NCBI RefSeq assembly: GCF_002367995.1
Contig: NZ_AP018208.1
Span: 1 to 64,000, forward strand
Length of the DNA stretch: 64,000 nt
Direction: 5' to 3'
From: Calothrix brevissima NIES-22
GTDB taxonomy: Bacteria; Cyanobacteriota; Cyanobacteriia; Cyanobacteriales; Nostocaceae
Made by a program: the position numbers and the translations under genes. Shown here one piece after another: positions 27,402 through 37,800 of the stretch. Position 1 is the first letter of the stretch, and each line of letters starts with the position of its first letter. The notes under the pieces are model-generated. The model ran no database searches and was not told the origin of the DNA. It worked only from the letters and a program-made list of their open reading frames with translations.

Positions 27402-27532
27402 TAGCTAGGCACTTTTCGTAAGACATGATATGGTAGCAGACAAAACTGCGTACCTTAGCTCTAAAGACAACTGTCTACAATTAAGGGCATTTTCACCAGT
27501 AACATCTTTAAAAGTAAATATTAAATCGATCA

Positions 27533-27556
27533 TTGTCGAATTTTAAAATTCGACAA
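27533..27556. promoter_or_regulatory. Perfect 24-bp palindrome just before parA
   Basis: Half-site TTGTCGAATTTT and its exact reverse complement, ending 11 bases before the parA ATG at 27568. A protein bound here would cover the ribosome-binding region or the start of the operon, as for autorepression by partition proteins. It is closely related to 27171-27192. Confidence 0.65.
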
Positions 27557-27567
27557 AAAGCAATCTT

Positions 27568-28374
27568 ATGAAGCAGATAGTTATCTCACTTTTGGCAAAT
27601 GCAGGTGGTGTAGGGAAAACTACGCTTAGTGTACATCTTGCTTATGAAATGAGCCGACGTGGCTTTTCAGTAGCAATGATTGATCTAGATCCACAGCGTT
27701 CTTTAGATGTATTTTGTGGACTAGCCCCAGCAGAAGCATCCAAGACTTTAGTAGAAGTTTTATCGAAGGATTTCAAAGGAAATTGGTCTCTTGTTCCAGT
27801 CTGGAAAGATTTTAATATCAATGTAGAAGTTTGCCAAGGACATCCACTATTAGCTGAGATAGCAAACGAATTGGTAATTAGGAAACGAGGAGAGTACGCA
27901 CTAAGCGATCGCCTCAAGAGTTTTCCACTACCCCATAACTTAATAATTTTGGATTGTCCAGCTACCTTGGGAATGCTCAATGTCAATGCTTTAGCAGCGT
28001 CAACGCATATTTTGGTACCAGTACAACTGGAAATGAAAGCAATTTCTGGTTCAGCCGAGCTAGTAGAATGGTGTATTTCCACAGCAGAAGAATTACATCT
28101 TGACCCTAGACCACCTATTTTAGGTTTTGTACCAAGTATGTACGATGAGTCAGTGGCCATGCATCGACAGTATTTGGAGCAATTGCCAGAAATTGCTAAT
28201 CAGTTACACTTGAAGCTTTACCCCAAGGTTCGTAACTCAAATGAATTCAAAAATGCTAGCGCTCACGGCTTGCCTTTACAAGGCTACCGTCCCAAGCATC
28301 CTGCTTGTAAAGATTTCAAACCAATAGCAGACGATTTAGCAGCTTTGCTCAAAGATAAAAAGGAGAAAAAGTAA
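27568..28374 (+). CDS. parA: ParA-family partition ATPase
   Basis: The 268-residue protein starts MKQIVISLLANAGGVGKTTL. The ATP-binding P-loop AGGVGKTT (12-19) is of the ParA/MinD type, but the first signature lysine of KGGxGKT is replaced by Ala (A12). The aspartate strand MIDLDPQRSLDVFC, NLIILDCPATLGMLN (switch II, with Asp) and VPVQLEMKAISGS follow. ParA forms ATP-dependent gradients on DNA that move ParB-bound centromeres. It is the first gene of a two-gene operon; the parB start is 2 bases after its stop. The palindromes upstream are likely control or centromere sites. Confidence 0.92.
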   Translation: MKQIVISLLANAGGVGKTTLSVHLAYEMSRRGFSVAMIDLDPQRSLDVFCGLAPAEASKTLVEVLSKDFKGNWSLVPVWKDFNINVEVCQGHPLLAEIANELVIRKRGEYALSDRLKSFPLPHNLIILDCPATLGMLNVNALAASTHILVPVQLEMKAISGSAELVEWCISTAEELHLDPRPPILGFVPSMYDESVAMHRQYLEQLPEIANQLHLKLYPKVRNSNEFKNASAHGLPLQGYRPKHPACKDFKPIADDLAALLKDKKEKK

Positions 28375-28376
28375 CT

Positions 28377-29489
28377 GTGGCTTTACCAAAAATTGCTGAC
28401 AGATTCAATGGCGCAATTCAAAAGACAGATCAAGAACAGAAAATTGCCGAACTTCAGGCAGAAGTGGAGCGCCTAAGAGCTAGTCAATCCCCAGATTTAG
28501 AAATAGAACTGCAAAAACTTCGCTCCCAGCTACAAAATCAATCAGGAGAAGTTGAAATCGACTTAGACCTGATTGATCCCAATCCCAACCAACCTCGGCA
28601 GACAATTACATCAGAATCAATTCAAGCAAAAGCACGCCTACTAAAAAAGCATGGGCAAATTTCTTCAGTTATCCTGGTACTTCAGGAAAACGGACGCTAT
28701 ATGCTGCTTGATGGTCAGTTGCGTACTGAGGGTGCAAGGGTTCTAGGATGGAAAACCATTCGTGCTGTAGTGGTTCCAATGCCTAAAGACTTAACCCAAT
28801 CTGCACTTATTACTTTTCTTGGTTTTGAGGATTTAAACCCTTTAGATAAGGCAGAGGCAGTATTTAAAGAAGTAACTAAGTCTACAGATTTAACAATAGA
28901 TGAAATATTTACACTTTTAGGAACAGTACTTAAACGAATAGAAAGAGATGGTAACAGTAAAGAACTAACAAATCTCATCAATGTTAGTACTGAAAAGCAG
29001 CAACAAGGTTTAGAACAGTTAGGAGTTATAGATACAGAGCAAAGTCTACTTTTAGCACTGTTAGAACTAGGCTTAAATCCAAGTTCTGTAAAAGCTAATC
29101 TTATGCCAATGCTATTCTTACCTCAAGATTTGAAAGATGCAATTAGGCAAAGGGGCTTGAAGGGCGCTCATGCTTTAGCATTGGCAACACTTTCAGCAAA
29201 AGGACTTGACATAAAAGAAGAACAAGCAACTTCTGAGCGAATTGTCGCCACAAATAAAGTATTAAACGAAAACCTAACAGTCCCAGAAACCCGTGAACTG
29301 ATTAAAGCAATTAAGGATAAATATTTAAAGCACAAAAAATCTGAATCGAAAGAAGTGAAAGCTGTAATTCAAAAAATAAAGGAACTATCTGAGGATTCGC
29401 TACAGGGAGCTAGCCATGAACAGCTTCAACAGTTACGAACACTGCTAGAACAAAAGTTAGTAGCGCTCTCTAAAGTTCTCAATGCTTGA
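28377..29489 (+). CDS. parB: ParB-like partition DNA-binding protein
   Basis: It starts at GTG 28377, with AGGAG at 28361-28365. Residues 15-60 are a predicted coiled coil (IAELQAEVERLRASQ). The ParB/Srx CTP-binding fold follows: IDLDLIDPNPNQPRQTI, HGQISSVILVLQENG and LLDGQLRTEGARVLGWKTI, where the box C-like GERR is replaced by GQLRTEGAR. Then come the helical DNA-binding middle (LNPLDKAEAVFKEVTKST) and a C-terminal helix rich in Lys and Gln. At 370 residues it is a typical plasmid-type ParB. It would bind the palindromes or another parS site. A terminator follows. Confidence 0.9.
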   Translation: MALPKIADRFNGAIQKTDQEQKIAELQAEVERLRASQSPDLEIELQKLRSQLQNQSGEVEIDLDLIDPNPNQPRQTITSESIQAKARLLKKHGQISSVILVLQENGRYMLLDGQLRTEGARVLGWKTIRAVVVPMPKDLTQSALITFLGFEDLNPLDKAEAVFKEVTKSTDLTIDEIFTLLGTVLKRIERDGNSKELTNLINVSTEKQQQGLEQLGVIDTEQSLLLALLELGLNPSSVKANLMPMLFLPQDLKDAIRQRGLKGAHALALATLSAKGLDIKEEQATSERIVATNKVLNENLTVPETRELIKAIKDKYLKHKKSESKEVKAVIQKIKELSEDSLQGASHEQLQQLRTLLEQKLVALSKVLNA

Positions 29490-29606
29490 ATTTAACCTTG
29501 CTACTTTGAAAACCTGAATTTTGCTAATTAAGCTCAAGCTGACAGAAAAAATGGAAGTAATATAGTCTGAAAAATTTCAGCTACTAACTTTACAGTTGAT
29601 ATTGCC

Positions 29607-29663
29607 AAAAAGCGCGGTCTAGTTGCAAAGATTTTTATAATCTTGCAAAAACCGAGCTTTTTT
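29607..29663 (+). terminator. Rho-independent terminator after parB
   Basis: Nested hairpin: outer arms AAAAAGCGCGGT and ACCGAGCTTTTTT, inner arms TTGCAAAGATT and AATCTTGCAA with a TTTAT loop, ending in a T-run. It sits 118 bases after the parB stop and 48 before rarA. Confidence 0.8.
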
Positions 29664-29710
29664 AATGACTCAGATTTTTTTAAATTTGCTTCTACAGGGA
29701 TTGCCAATTT

Positions 29711-30832
29711 ATGGACTTATTCGATCAGCATTTAGCCCAAATCACAGCAGTGGAAGCTCCACTCGCAGCGCGAATGCGTCCTCAAACTCTTGATGAATTT
29801 GTTGGTCAAGACCATATCCTCGGCACTGGAAGGCTGCTAAGACGTGCCATAAGTTTAGACCAAATATCCTCACTAATATTCTATGGGCCACCAGGCACTG
29901 GTAAAACAACTTTGGCGCGTGTGATAGCTAATACAACTCGCGCTCATTTCATTGCTATTAATGCCGTACTCTCTGGAGTTAAAGAAATTCGCGCTGCTAT
30001 TGAAACCGCACAAGAGCAACGCAAATTCCACAACCGCAGGACTATCCTGTTCGTCGATGAAGTTCATCGGTTCAATAAGTCTCAACAAGATGCACTGCTG
30101 CCTTGGGTAGAAAGTGGCACAGTCATTTTAATTGGCGCAACCACAGAAAATCCCTATTTTGAAGTTAATAAAGCGCTAGTCAGTCGTTCGCGGATTTTTC
30201 AGCTTAAACCATTACAGGGTGAAGACTTGCACCGGATTGTTGAGCAAACACTAAATGATTCTCAACGTGGTTACGGCAAGCTGAAAGTGCAGATTGATGA
30301 TGATGCGTTATCTCACCTAGTTAATGTTGCCAATGGTGACGCTCGTTCACTATTGAATGCTTTGGAATTAGCTGTAGAGACAACACCAGCTAATTCCAAT
30401 GATGTTATTCATATCACCTTGGCAGTGGCCGAAGAATCAATTCAGCAGCGAGCGGTTTTATACGATAAAGAAGGTGATGCTCATTTTGATACCATTAGCG
30501 CCTTTATCAAAAGCTTACGCGGCTCAGACCCAGATGCTGCACTGTATTGGCTGGCAAACATGGTCTATGCAGGTGAAGACCCACGCTTTATCTTCCGTCG
30601 AATGTTGATTCTGGCTAGTGAGGATGTGGGACTAGCTGACCCCAATGCTGTTGTGGTAGTCAATGCTTGTGCAGAAGCATTTGATCGCGTCGGTATGCCA
30701 GAAGGACGATATCACCTAGCGCAAGCAACACTTTATTTGGCAACTGCACCAAAGTCAAACAGCATTATCAAACAGAATTCAGGAGTCAGGAGCCAGAATT
30801 CTCCAATTGAATTCTGTGCGACTGGTGGATGA
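29711..30832 (+). pseudogene. rarA: RarA/MgsA-like AAA ATPase half of a split RarA-methyltransferase gene
   Basis: Residues 1-353 are RarA (clamp-loader-like AAA+ ATPase acting at stalled replication forks). PLAARMRPQTLDEFVGQDHI opens it, with Walker A GPPGTGKTT (59-67), Walker B TILFVDEVHRFNKSQ, sensor GATTENPYFEVN and the DARSLLNALELA block. After ATLYLATAPKSNSII, sequence unrelated to the family begins (30772) and the frame ends at TGA. In cyanobacteria the protein normally continues into a second, methyltransferase-like domain, which here resumes after the 181-bp insertion in another frame. The AAA and tetramerisation part may still be made as a shortened 373-residue protein. Confidence 0.85.
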
Positions 30833-30952
30833 ATAAACGGGTTTAAGACCCCGTCCAAATCGTAGATTTGGTGGTCTCCAATTAGTGGTGGGTCTGAATC
30901 CCCCACTAATTGATTCTGACTCCTGAATTCTGACTTCTGAATTCTTCTTCAA
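30772..30952. repeat. 181-bp inverted-repeat insertion splitting the RarA fusion gene
   Basis: The insert begins with CAGAATTCAGGAGTCAG and, near its right end (about 30912-30930), has the exact reverse complement CTGACTCCTGAATTCTG. TCAA occurs at both junctions (30768-30771 and 30949-30952) and is the probable target duplication. Removing 181 bases rejoins KSNSIIK to GFFDALASVE in one frame; 181 is 1 modulo 3, which is exactly the frame difference between the two halves. Interior GGGTTTAAGACCCC and GGTGGGTCTGAATCCCCCAC are further hairpins. This repeat type (CAGGAGTCAGGAG) is widespread in Nostocales genomes. Confidence 0.75.
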
Positions 30953-32117
30953 GGGCTTTTTCGATGCTTTGGCATCTGTTGAGAGGGAAAGGTCAGCAGA
31001 TATCCCCAATCACCTCAAAGATGCTAATCGAGATAAAAAAGGATTTGGGCATGGAGCAGGCTATCTATACCCTCATGCTTACCGAGACCATTGGGTGGCC
31101 CAGCAATACTTGCCTGCTAGCTTGCAAGGACAAGTATTTTATCAGCCATCAATGCAGGGATTTGAGGAAAAAATTAATGCTCAAGTTGCCAGTCGCCGTG
31201 AAGCTCAATTAGCTGCTTTAGTAGAAGGAATGGGTGTTGCTCCTCTAGAAATTCTCACTTATGGCAGTATCGACCGAACTACTGAATTATGGCTACAACG
31301 TACTCTCTCGCAAGTAGGTACGCAATTAGCAGCAATACGCGATCGCATTTTCACCTTAGCTAAATTACAACGTCATCATCTGGTACTAGATTTAAATGCA
31401 GGTAGTGGTCTACTCACCTGGGAAGCAATCCGCCGCGTCTCCGAAGGTGGAGTTTATGCTTGTGTTCATACTCAAAATGATGCTCTTGCTCTCATTGAAC
31501 AAGCAGCAGCACTTCCAGAACTGATGCGTCCAGTGATATTAAATGCTCAAATCACTGAGCTACCTGCTGTGTTAGCTTCACAAACGCCAGGAGTAATATT
31601 TGATTACATTATCGGACGCAATGTGTTGTTTGCCCAAGCGGATAAAGCGATCGCAGCCCAAATCATAGCTAAATTACTGCCTTTGTCAGGAAAAATACTG
31701 CTGGTAGAGTCGATACCACGCCACACACAAAGGCTTTATCGTTTACTTGACCCACAAAAATTAGATAAAAAATTGTATCAGCGTTTAGTTATGGCTGAAG
31801 AAGCTATCTACTCAAATCAGTCAGACCCGATGTTGAACTGGGATGCTTTTGATTTGCAGCAAGCTTTTGAAGATTCGGGGTTAGCAGTTGAAGTATCAGT
31901 TGAGCAGAACACAACACCAATACACATTACCTCAGGCTTTATTCATCGCTTGTTTAGAGCTAATGCAAATCGACCCAGTTATGGTGAGAGACTAGCTCAG
32001 AATCTAACATCTCTTGAAATACATTCTCTCAACGAAATATTTATTCGCTCCTTACTTAATCAAACAGTCAGTTGGATGAGTTCTACTGCTTTTTTGAAAG
32101 CAGCGTACAAAATTTGA
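30951..32117 (+). pseudogene. Methyltransferase-like C-terminal half of the split RarA fusion gene
   Basis: The frame continues RarA with GFFDALASVERERSADIPNH then LKDANRDKKGFGHGAGYLYP and HAYRDHWVAQQYLP, the conserved end of RarA. A domain of about 280 residues follows with a SAM-binding-like LDLNAGSGLLTWEAI strand-turn, typical of the cyanobacterial RarA/unknown-domain fusion. There is no ATG with a ribosome-binding site at the start; the frame opens at TTG 30969. Translation would need an internal start. The function of the methyltransferase-like domain is not known. Confidence 0.75.
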
Positions 32118-32156
32118 CATCGTTAGCAGTCTATAAAGATTTATAGGGCATAAGTA

Positions 32157-32244
32157 GGGGCTATATATACCCCAGAAATACCTGAGAATTTTTATGTTCA
32201 ATTTAACTCCTATTTAGGGTATATATAGGTAGTACTTAGGGTAT
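32157..32244. promoter_or_regulatory. Iteron-like repeats upstream of parM
   Basis: GGGGCTATATATACCCC (32157-32173, a nearly perfect dyad) is followed by two direct copies of TTAGGGTAT (32214-32222 and 32236-32244), spaced 22 bases start to start, two helical turns. The region lies in the short gap before the actin-like partition gene, where a ParR-bound parC centromere and promoter would be. Binding by the ParR-like protein is inference. Confidence 0.45.
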
Positions 32245-32264
32245 TTTTGACTCACTAATACTTT

Positions 32265-33224
32265 ATGCCCCACTTGACCCCCATGACCAACATTCACACC
32301 TTACAAAAAATTTTTCCCGCCGGCTTTGATAACGGTTACGGTAGCATCAAACTTTTAGTCGATGGCTTTGATGTTGTTCGCGTCCCCAGTTATATTTCTT
32401 CTGTTGATATGGAAGATGTCCCAGGTAGGGTAGTTTTCAATGGTACTGCCTACACCGTCGGCGAATCTGCTTTTCGTACAGGTTATCATTTTGAACGCAA
32501 TACTGACAGCAATGAAAATAAAGTCAATAATGCATTGATTACATTATTGGGTGCATTGGCACATCTGCCACACCGTAAGGCTTGGCATTTAAAGTTAGTC
32601 GTCAGCCTACATGATGTTGGTTTGGCATCTGAATTAAAACAAGTACTCAACGGTGAATACCAACCAATACTTGCTGGCAAACTTTCCGAAGTAAAGATAG
32701 AAGTACTCAAAGTCGTCCCAGAGGGTATGGGTGCATTGTTTGGGCAACAACTTCCCCCAAAATTAACCGTTTTAGATTTTGGCAATGGTACCACTCTGTA
32801 TTCTCGGTACAACCAAGGTAAGCGTGAAGTTCACACTCCTTATCCCACAGGTGTAGAAGTCCTCATAGAGGATATCTCCCAAAAGATGAAACATCTTAAT
32901 GGCGGGAAAATCGGTGACCCCTCAAAGATTCGATTTTGTCTAGAAATGGGACATACCAGGTATAGCCGTGACATTGATATCAAAGATGTCTACAGTGCTT
33001 GTTTAAAGGACTGGTACGAAAAATACTTGAAGAAAGTTGTGAATCTCACACTTGATGCCAAACACGCTGGAGACGAAATTTGGGCGATTGGTGGCGGTTG
33101 TCTTTTACCTGGATTTAAGAAGTTATTAGAGAAGAATGGGTTCAGAATTCTGGATAATCCGGTAGAAGCTAATGCCTTTGGGCTATTAGAAATGGCTAAA
33201 GCGATTGTCAAAAAGAATACCTAA
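32265..33224 (+). CDS. parM: ParM/StbA-family actin-like plasmid segregation protein
   Basis: The 319-residue protein shows the actin fold: phosphate-1 loop AGFDNGYGSIKLLVDG, FGNGTTLYSRYNQGK as phosphate-2, and GDEIWAIGGGCLLPGFKKLL as the adenosine-binding segment. Also seen are VPSYISSVD and VGESAFRTGY, typical of ParM/Alp7A-like plasmid actins. These polymerise to push replicon copies apart via a ParR adaptor on parC. The start is uncertain between 32265 and 32283 (the second ATG). It lies 112 bases before a small ParR-like gene. Confidence 0.88.
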   Translation: MPHLTPMTNIHTLQKIFPAGFDNGYGSIKLLVDGFDVVRVPSYISSVDMEDVPGRVVFNGTAYTVGESAFRTGYHFERNTDSNENKVNNALITLLGALAHLPHRKAWHLKLVVSLHDVGLASELKQVLNGEYQPILAGKLSEVKIEVLKVVPEGMGALFGQQLPPKLTVLDFGNGTTLYSRYNQGKREVHTPYPTGVEVLIEDISQKMKHLNGGKIGDPSKIRFCLEMGHTRYSRDIDIKDVYSACLKDWYEKYLKKVVNLTLDAKHAGDEIWAIGGGCLLPGFKKLLEKNGFRILDNPVEANAFGLLEMAKAIVKKNT

Positions 33225-33335
33225 TACCAATTTGAAAAAAGAATGCGACAGATATACAGCCCTAAATGCTTGTCCTGTCTTGATTTTGAATTTTGAATTT
33301 TGAATTGGGATAAGCATACTTTGTAGAAGATAACA

Positions 33336-33641
33336 ATGGCAGACAAACAAGACTCAACCCCAGAAAAAATTCGCATTAAAGACAGCTACCGTGAACGCAT
33401 ATTTGCAGAATCACAACAATTAGATAAAAGTTACCTAGAGACGCTTTACTTTATCATTGATTGCTATTTTGCGTTCAAAAAAGGTGCATTCCCGATATAT
33501 CCAGCAGTCACACATACACCTGTTGTTACTCCTGTGACTACAAACCAAAGTATTGTAGAGCAGTCTCCAACAACTTCATCTACACATAAGCAACAAGAAA
33601 ATTCAGACGGCGAAACTTTCACTCTTGATTTTGATTTGTAA
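33336..33641 (+). CDS. Small ParR-like adaptor candidate
   Basis: The 101-residue protein begins with a short positively charged ribbon-helix-helix-like segment: KIRIKDSYRERIFAESQQLD, then KSYLETLYFIIDCYF (about 11-45). After that come a Pro/Thr/Val/Ser-rich linker and an acidic tail, GETFTLDFDL. An N-terminal DNA-binding RHH and an acidic C-terminal tail that touches the filament is the layout of ParR adaptors. Position directly after parM supports this. Sequence similarity to named ParR families was not established. Confidence 0.5.
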   Translation: MADKQDSTPEKIRIKDSYRERIFAESQQLDKSYLETLYFIIDCYFAFKKGAFPIYPAVTHTPVVTPVTTNQSIVEQSPTTSSTHKQQENSDGETFTLDFDL

Positions 33642-33920
33642 CCAAGTGGCGTGTGTGGGGTTCGCACCCCCAGCTACCTCGTTCTCTTCTTCACCCAGCT
33701 TTGGCGAAAGAAAAAACTAAGAAACACTTACTCTATGAAATCTATGATCTGCTCACAGCAAGGGTTTATAGTAGGTAATGCTGCATAACACTTTTGCGTA
33801 GTAATGGCTCAAAAATTGAGGGTGTGACAACTGAAAACTAATAACCCAAAGCCGATTAGTGGCACTTGCTAGTACACCACACCATACGCCGTCAGGACTG
33901 ATAACTGATAATTGATTTAC

Positions 33921-34889
33921 TTAACCTTCACCAATAGCAGTAACAGTGGCTTGACCATTAAAGATAATATTACCTTTAACATCAATTGAGCCAAATAAAG
34001 TTGAACTTCCATTATAAGTAAAGTTTTTCGCAGCCAGGAACGTTCCCCAAGTATTAGCAGAGCCATTGTAAGTCAAATCTCCTTGCGAAATCACCTGCAA
34101 ATTGCTGCTAGAATCTACTGTCAATGTCGCCCCATTAAAAGTAATATTACCTTGGCTACTACCATTTGCAAGTATTGTATTGCCTGCAAACCTAGCGCCA
34201 CCATTCATATTAATCGAACCAGAAACCAACACCGACAAATCCCTAGCCTGTACGGTTGACAAATTGACATTACCATTGTTTGTCACCAACACGACATTAT
34301 TGAGATTATGTCCACTGCCGTTGAAATTGATATCTCCTTGTTCGACAATAATCACATAGTTGTTCAGGCTGACATTAGCAGGGATATTTAGTCCTCCTCC
34401 TGTCACCCGCACCACAGTAGGATTGCTTGCAGTACCAGAAGGTGGAAACTTCTTCAACCAATCAGCAGCATTGTTCATCGAGTTTTGCTGAATATTGAAA
34501 GTGAGTGTAGTTGCACCCGTCGGAATTCTTCGTTCTAGTTCCTGCTGTTTTACTGATGCATAAGCTGGCACAATAATAGTCTGCGGCTCGACGATTTGTG
34601 GAGGAATTAAGTTGGCATACTGATTGCCATTAGAAGCATTACTAACCGTATACCCTGGTGCTACTGCCACAGCATTTTCTATGAGAATCAGCTTACCTTG
34701 AGTATCTCGCATAGGATTACCTTGAGCATCTCGTTTTACAGGTAGTACGGGATTACCATTGATATTGAACCCCTTGGCTGCATAAATTAATGTATCATCA
34801 TACACATCAAGGGAATTGCCGTCAAAATCGCCACTACCATTGATAGTGACTGTGCCTTCGGCTCGAATCGCAAATCCATCAATTCGGTC
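33921..34889 (-). other. Giant protein: beta-helix-like C-terminal domain
   Basis: The last about 320 residues contain regular Gly/Asn-rich turns such as IIVEQGDINFNGSGHNLNNV, VLVSGSINMNGGARFAGNTI and FGSIDVKGNIIFNGQATV. This pattern resembles bactofilin-like or polymer-forming beta-helices. It is the last part of the protein, where an anchoring or export role is possible. Confidence 0.6.
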
Positions 34890-37800
34890 ATCGTCAACAA
34901 TGATACCGAGTCCTTGAGCATCGCCGATCGCCGCATTGGTGGCGTTACTCAGATTAATCGCGAAGGTTTCATCAGCACCCCGGAGGCGATCGCCTATTAC
35001 CTCAACAATAATTGTTTGACTGGTTTCACCAGGAGCAAAGGTGAGCGTACCGCTAGTTGCTTTATAATCACTACCAGCGATCGCAGTACCATTAGCGGTG
35101 GTGTAGTCTACAGTTATTGGTTTAGCACTGGCTACTGACAGACTGACTGTAAAGCTCATGTATGTAGTGCCATTGTCACCTTCAGTAATAGTTTTGTCGT
35201 TAATCGTCAGTACAGGTGGTGCATCGTTGTCTAAAATTGTTCCTACTGCTTGAGCATCAGTAATGGTAGCATTGCTAGCATCACTCAAGTTGAGGAAGAA
35301 GGTTTCGTCATATTCATCAGTAATATCGCCTAGAACTTGGACGGTAACGGTTTTGGTTATTTCTCCTGGTGCAAAAGTGAGTGTACCATTGGTGGCGGTG
35401 TAGTCAGTTCCGGCAGTTGCAGTACCATCTGCTGTAGCATATTTTACTGAGATGGGTTTGGCGCTGGCTGCATTGAGGTTAACGGTGTAGGTGAGTGCGA
35501 TCGCGCCGTTATCTCCTTCAGTGATAGAGCGATCGCCTATCGTGATGCTTGGTGGTACATCATTGTCCAAAATTGTCCCCACACCTTGAGCATCAGCAAT
35601 GGTAGCGTTGGTAGCATCACTCAAGTTGATTTTGAAAGTTTCGTCAAATTCATCAATGCGATCGCCATTTATTGCCACTGTAATTGTTTGCGTAGTTTCA
35701 CCAGGGTTAAAGGTAATCGTTCCAGTTGTGGCTAGATAATCGCTGCCTGTAGTCGCAGTGCCGTCAGCGGTGGCGAAGTTAGCAGTTACAGTCCGCAGGC
35801 TGGCTTCTGATAAGCTGGCAGTGAATACGGCGTAAGCGTTGCCATCATCGCCTTCAATGAATGAGATATCGTTGACAGACAGTGTAGGTGGTTTATTCAC
35901 TGTCACAGTTAATGTAATGTTGGTTACGGCACCGTCATCATCGGTGACAGTTAAGGTAACGTTGTATGTACCGTTACTATTGTAGATATGGGTTGGGCGT
36001 AAAGTGCCAGCAACAGTGTTATTATCGCCGAAGTCCCAAACAACGGTATGGGTATCTAATATACCAGGGTCGGTAAACTGTCCCCAGAAGGCGACTGTTT
36101 CGCCAATGTACATAATTTGATTGTCACCTGCTGCCACTGTGGGTGCAACATTGTTTACCTTGGTGGAAAGTGTCTTTGTTGTGGAAGCGCCGTCAGAATC
36201 GCTGACAGTCAGGGTGACGGTGTAAATGCCGTTATCTACAAAAGTGTGATTGACATTTTGTCCAACTACTGCATCTGTACCATCGCCAAAATTCCAAGTG
36301 TAGGTAAGGGTATCGTTGCCTGGATCGGTAGCAGTAGCGCTAAAGTAAGCTTTTGTGCCTTCATCCACATTTGTATCGCCGGAAATATCGGTGATAGTGG
36401 GGCCGACATTGTTGACAAGTACTCTCAGGGTATCTGTGGTAACGCCACCGTCGTTATCCCGGACTGTGAGAGTAACGTTGTAGATGCCGTTATCTGCATA
36501 AATGTGCGTTGGTGTCAAGTATGATAAGGCAGGGAGTGTCGCAGTGTCGGGATTGTATTCTAGGGTGGTATCGTCGCCAAAGTCCCAAATGATGGTGTGG
36601 GTGTCAAGAATACCAGGGTCGGTGAAGTTACCGTTGAATGTGACTGCACTACCTTCATCCGTTGTGAAATCTGCGCCTGCGTCTACTCTGGGTGCGACGT
36701 TGCTGACACTTACTGTTAGAGTTTGCTGGGTGGCTGCACCATCCGAGTCTTGTACTGTCAGGGTGACTGTGTAGTTCCCGTTGTCGGCGAAGATGTGATT
36801 GACATTTTGTCCAATTACTGCATCTGTACCATCGCCGAAGTTCCAGGTGTAGGTAAGCGTATCGTTGCCTGGATCGGTAGCAGTAGCAGAAAATGTGGCA
36901 GTAGCACCTTCATTAATATTAATGTCACCTGCAACATTAGTAATGGTGGGTGCGACATTATTCACGCTTACTGTCAGGGTGTCGCTATTTTCACCACCGT
37001 CATTGTCTTTGACTGTGAGTTTGACAGAGTAAACGCCGTTGTTGAAAAATACATGGTTGGGGGTGAGTGTACCTTCTGCTGTTGTACCGTCGCCAAAGTC
37101 CCAAGTGATGGTGTGGGTATCAAGAATGCCAGGGTCGGTGAAGTTACCGTTGAAGGTAATGGCAGTACCTTCGTCAGTTGTTAAGTCTGCGCCTGCGTTG
37201 ACTCTGGGTGCGACGTTGCTGACATTAACGGTGAGGGTTTCCTGGGTGGCTGCACCATCGATGTCTTGTACTGTCAGGATGACATTATAAGTGCCTTCAT
37301 CGGCAAATACATGGCTGACATTTTCACCTGTCAGTGTAACACCATTGCCAAAGTCCCAGGTGTAGGTGATGGTATCATTGCCTGGGTCGGTGGCTGTGGC
37401 TGTGAAGTTGGCTGTTGCACCTTCATTAATATTGGTATCGCCAGAGATGTTGGTAATTATGGGTGCAGCGTTGTTGACAAGTACTGTCAGGGTTTCGCTG
37501 GTAATACCGTTACTTGTATCGGTAACGGTGAGGGTGACGGTATAATTACCATCTTGGGCGAAGATATGGTTGACTGTTTGCCCAACTACTGGGTCTGTAC
37601 CATCGCCGAAGTTCCAGGTGTAGGTGAGGGTATCATTACTGGGGTTAGTAGCGGTGGCTGTGAAGTTGGCGGTTGCACCTTCATTAATATTGGTGTCGCC
37701 GGAAATTTCGTTGATAATTGGGTCAATGTTGTTGACGGTAACAGTCAAGCTGTTGCTGTTAGTAGCGCCATCATTATCGGTGACGGTTAGTGTGGCAGTG

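Noticed and set aside
33642-33920. A terminator or small gene after the ParR-like gene
   Set aside because: Only dispersed words such as ACTGATAACTGATAATTGA are seen; no stable hairpin with T-run or coding frame.
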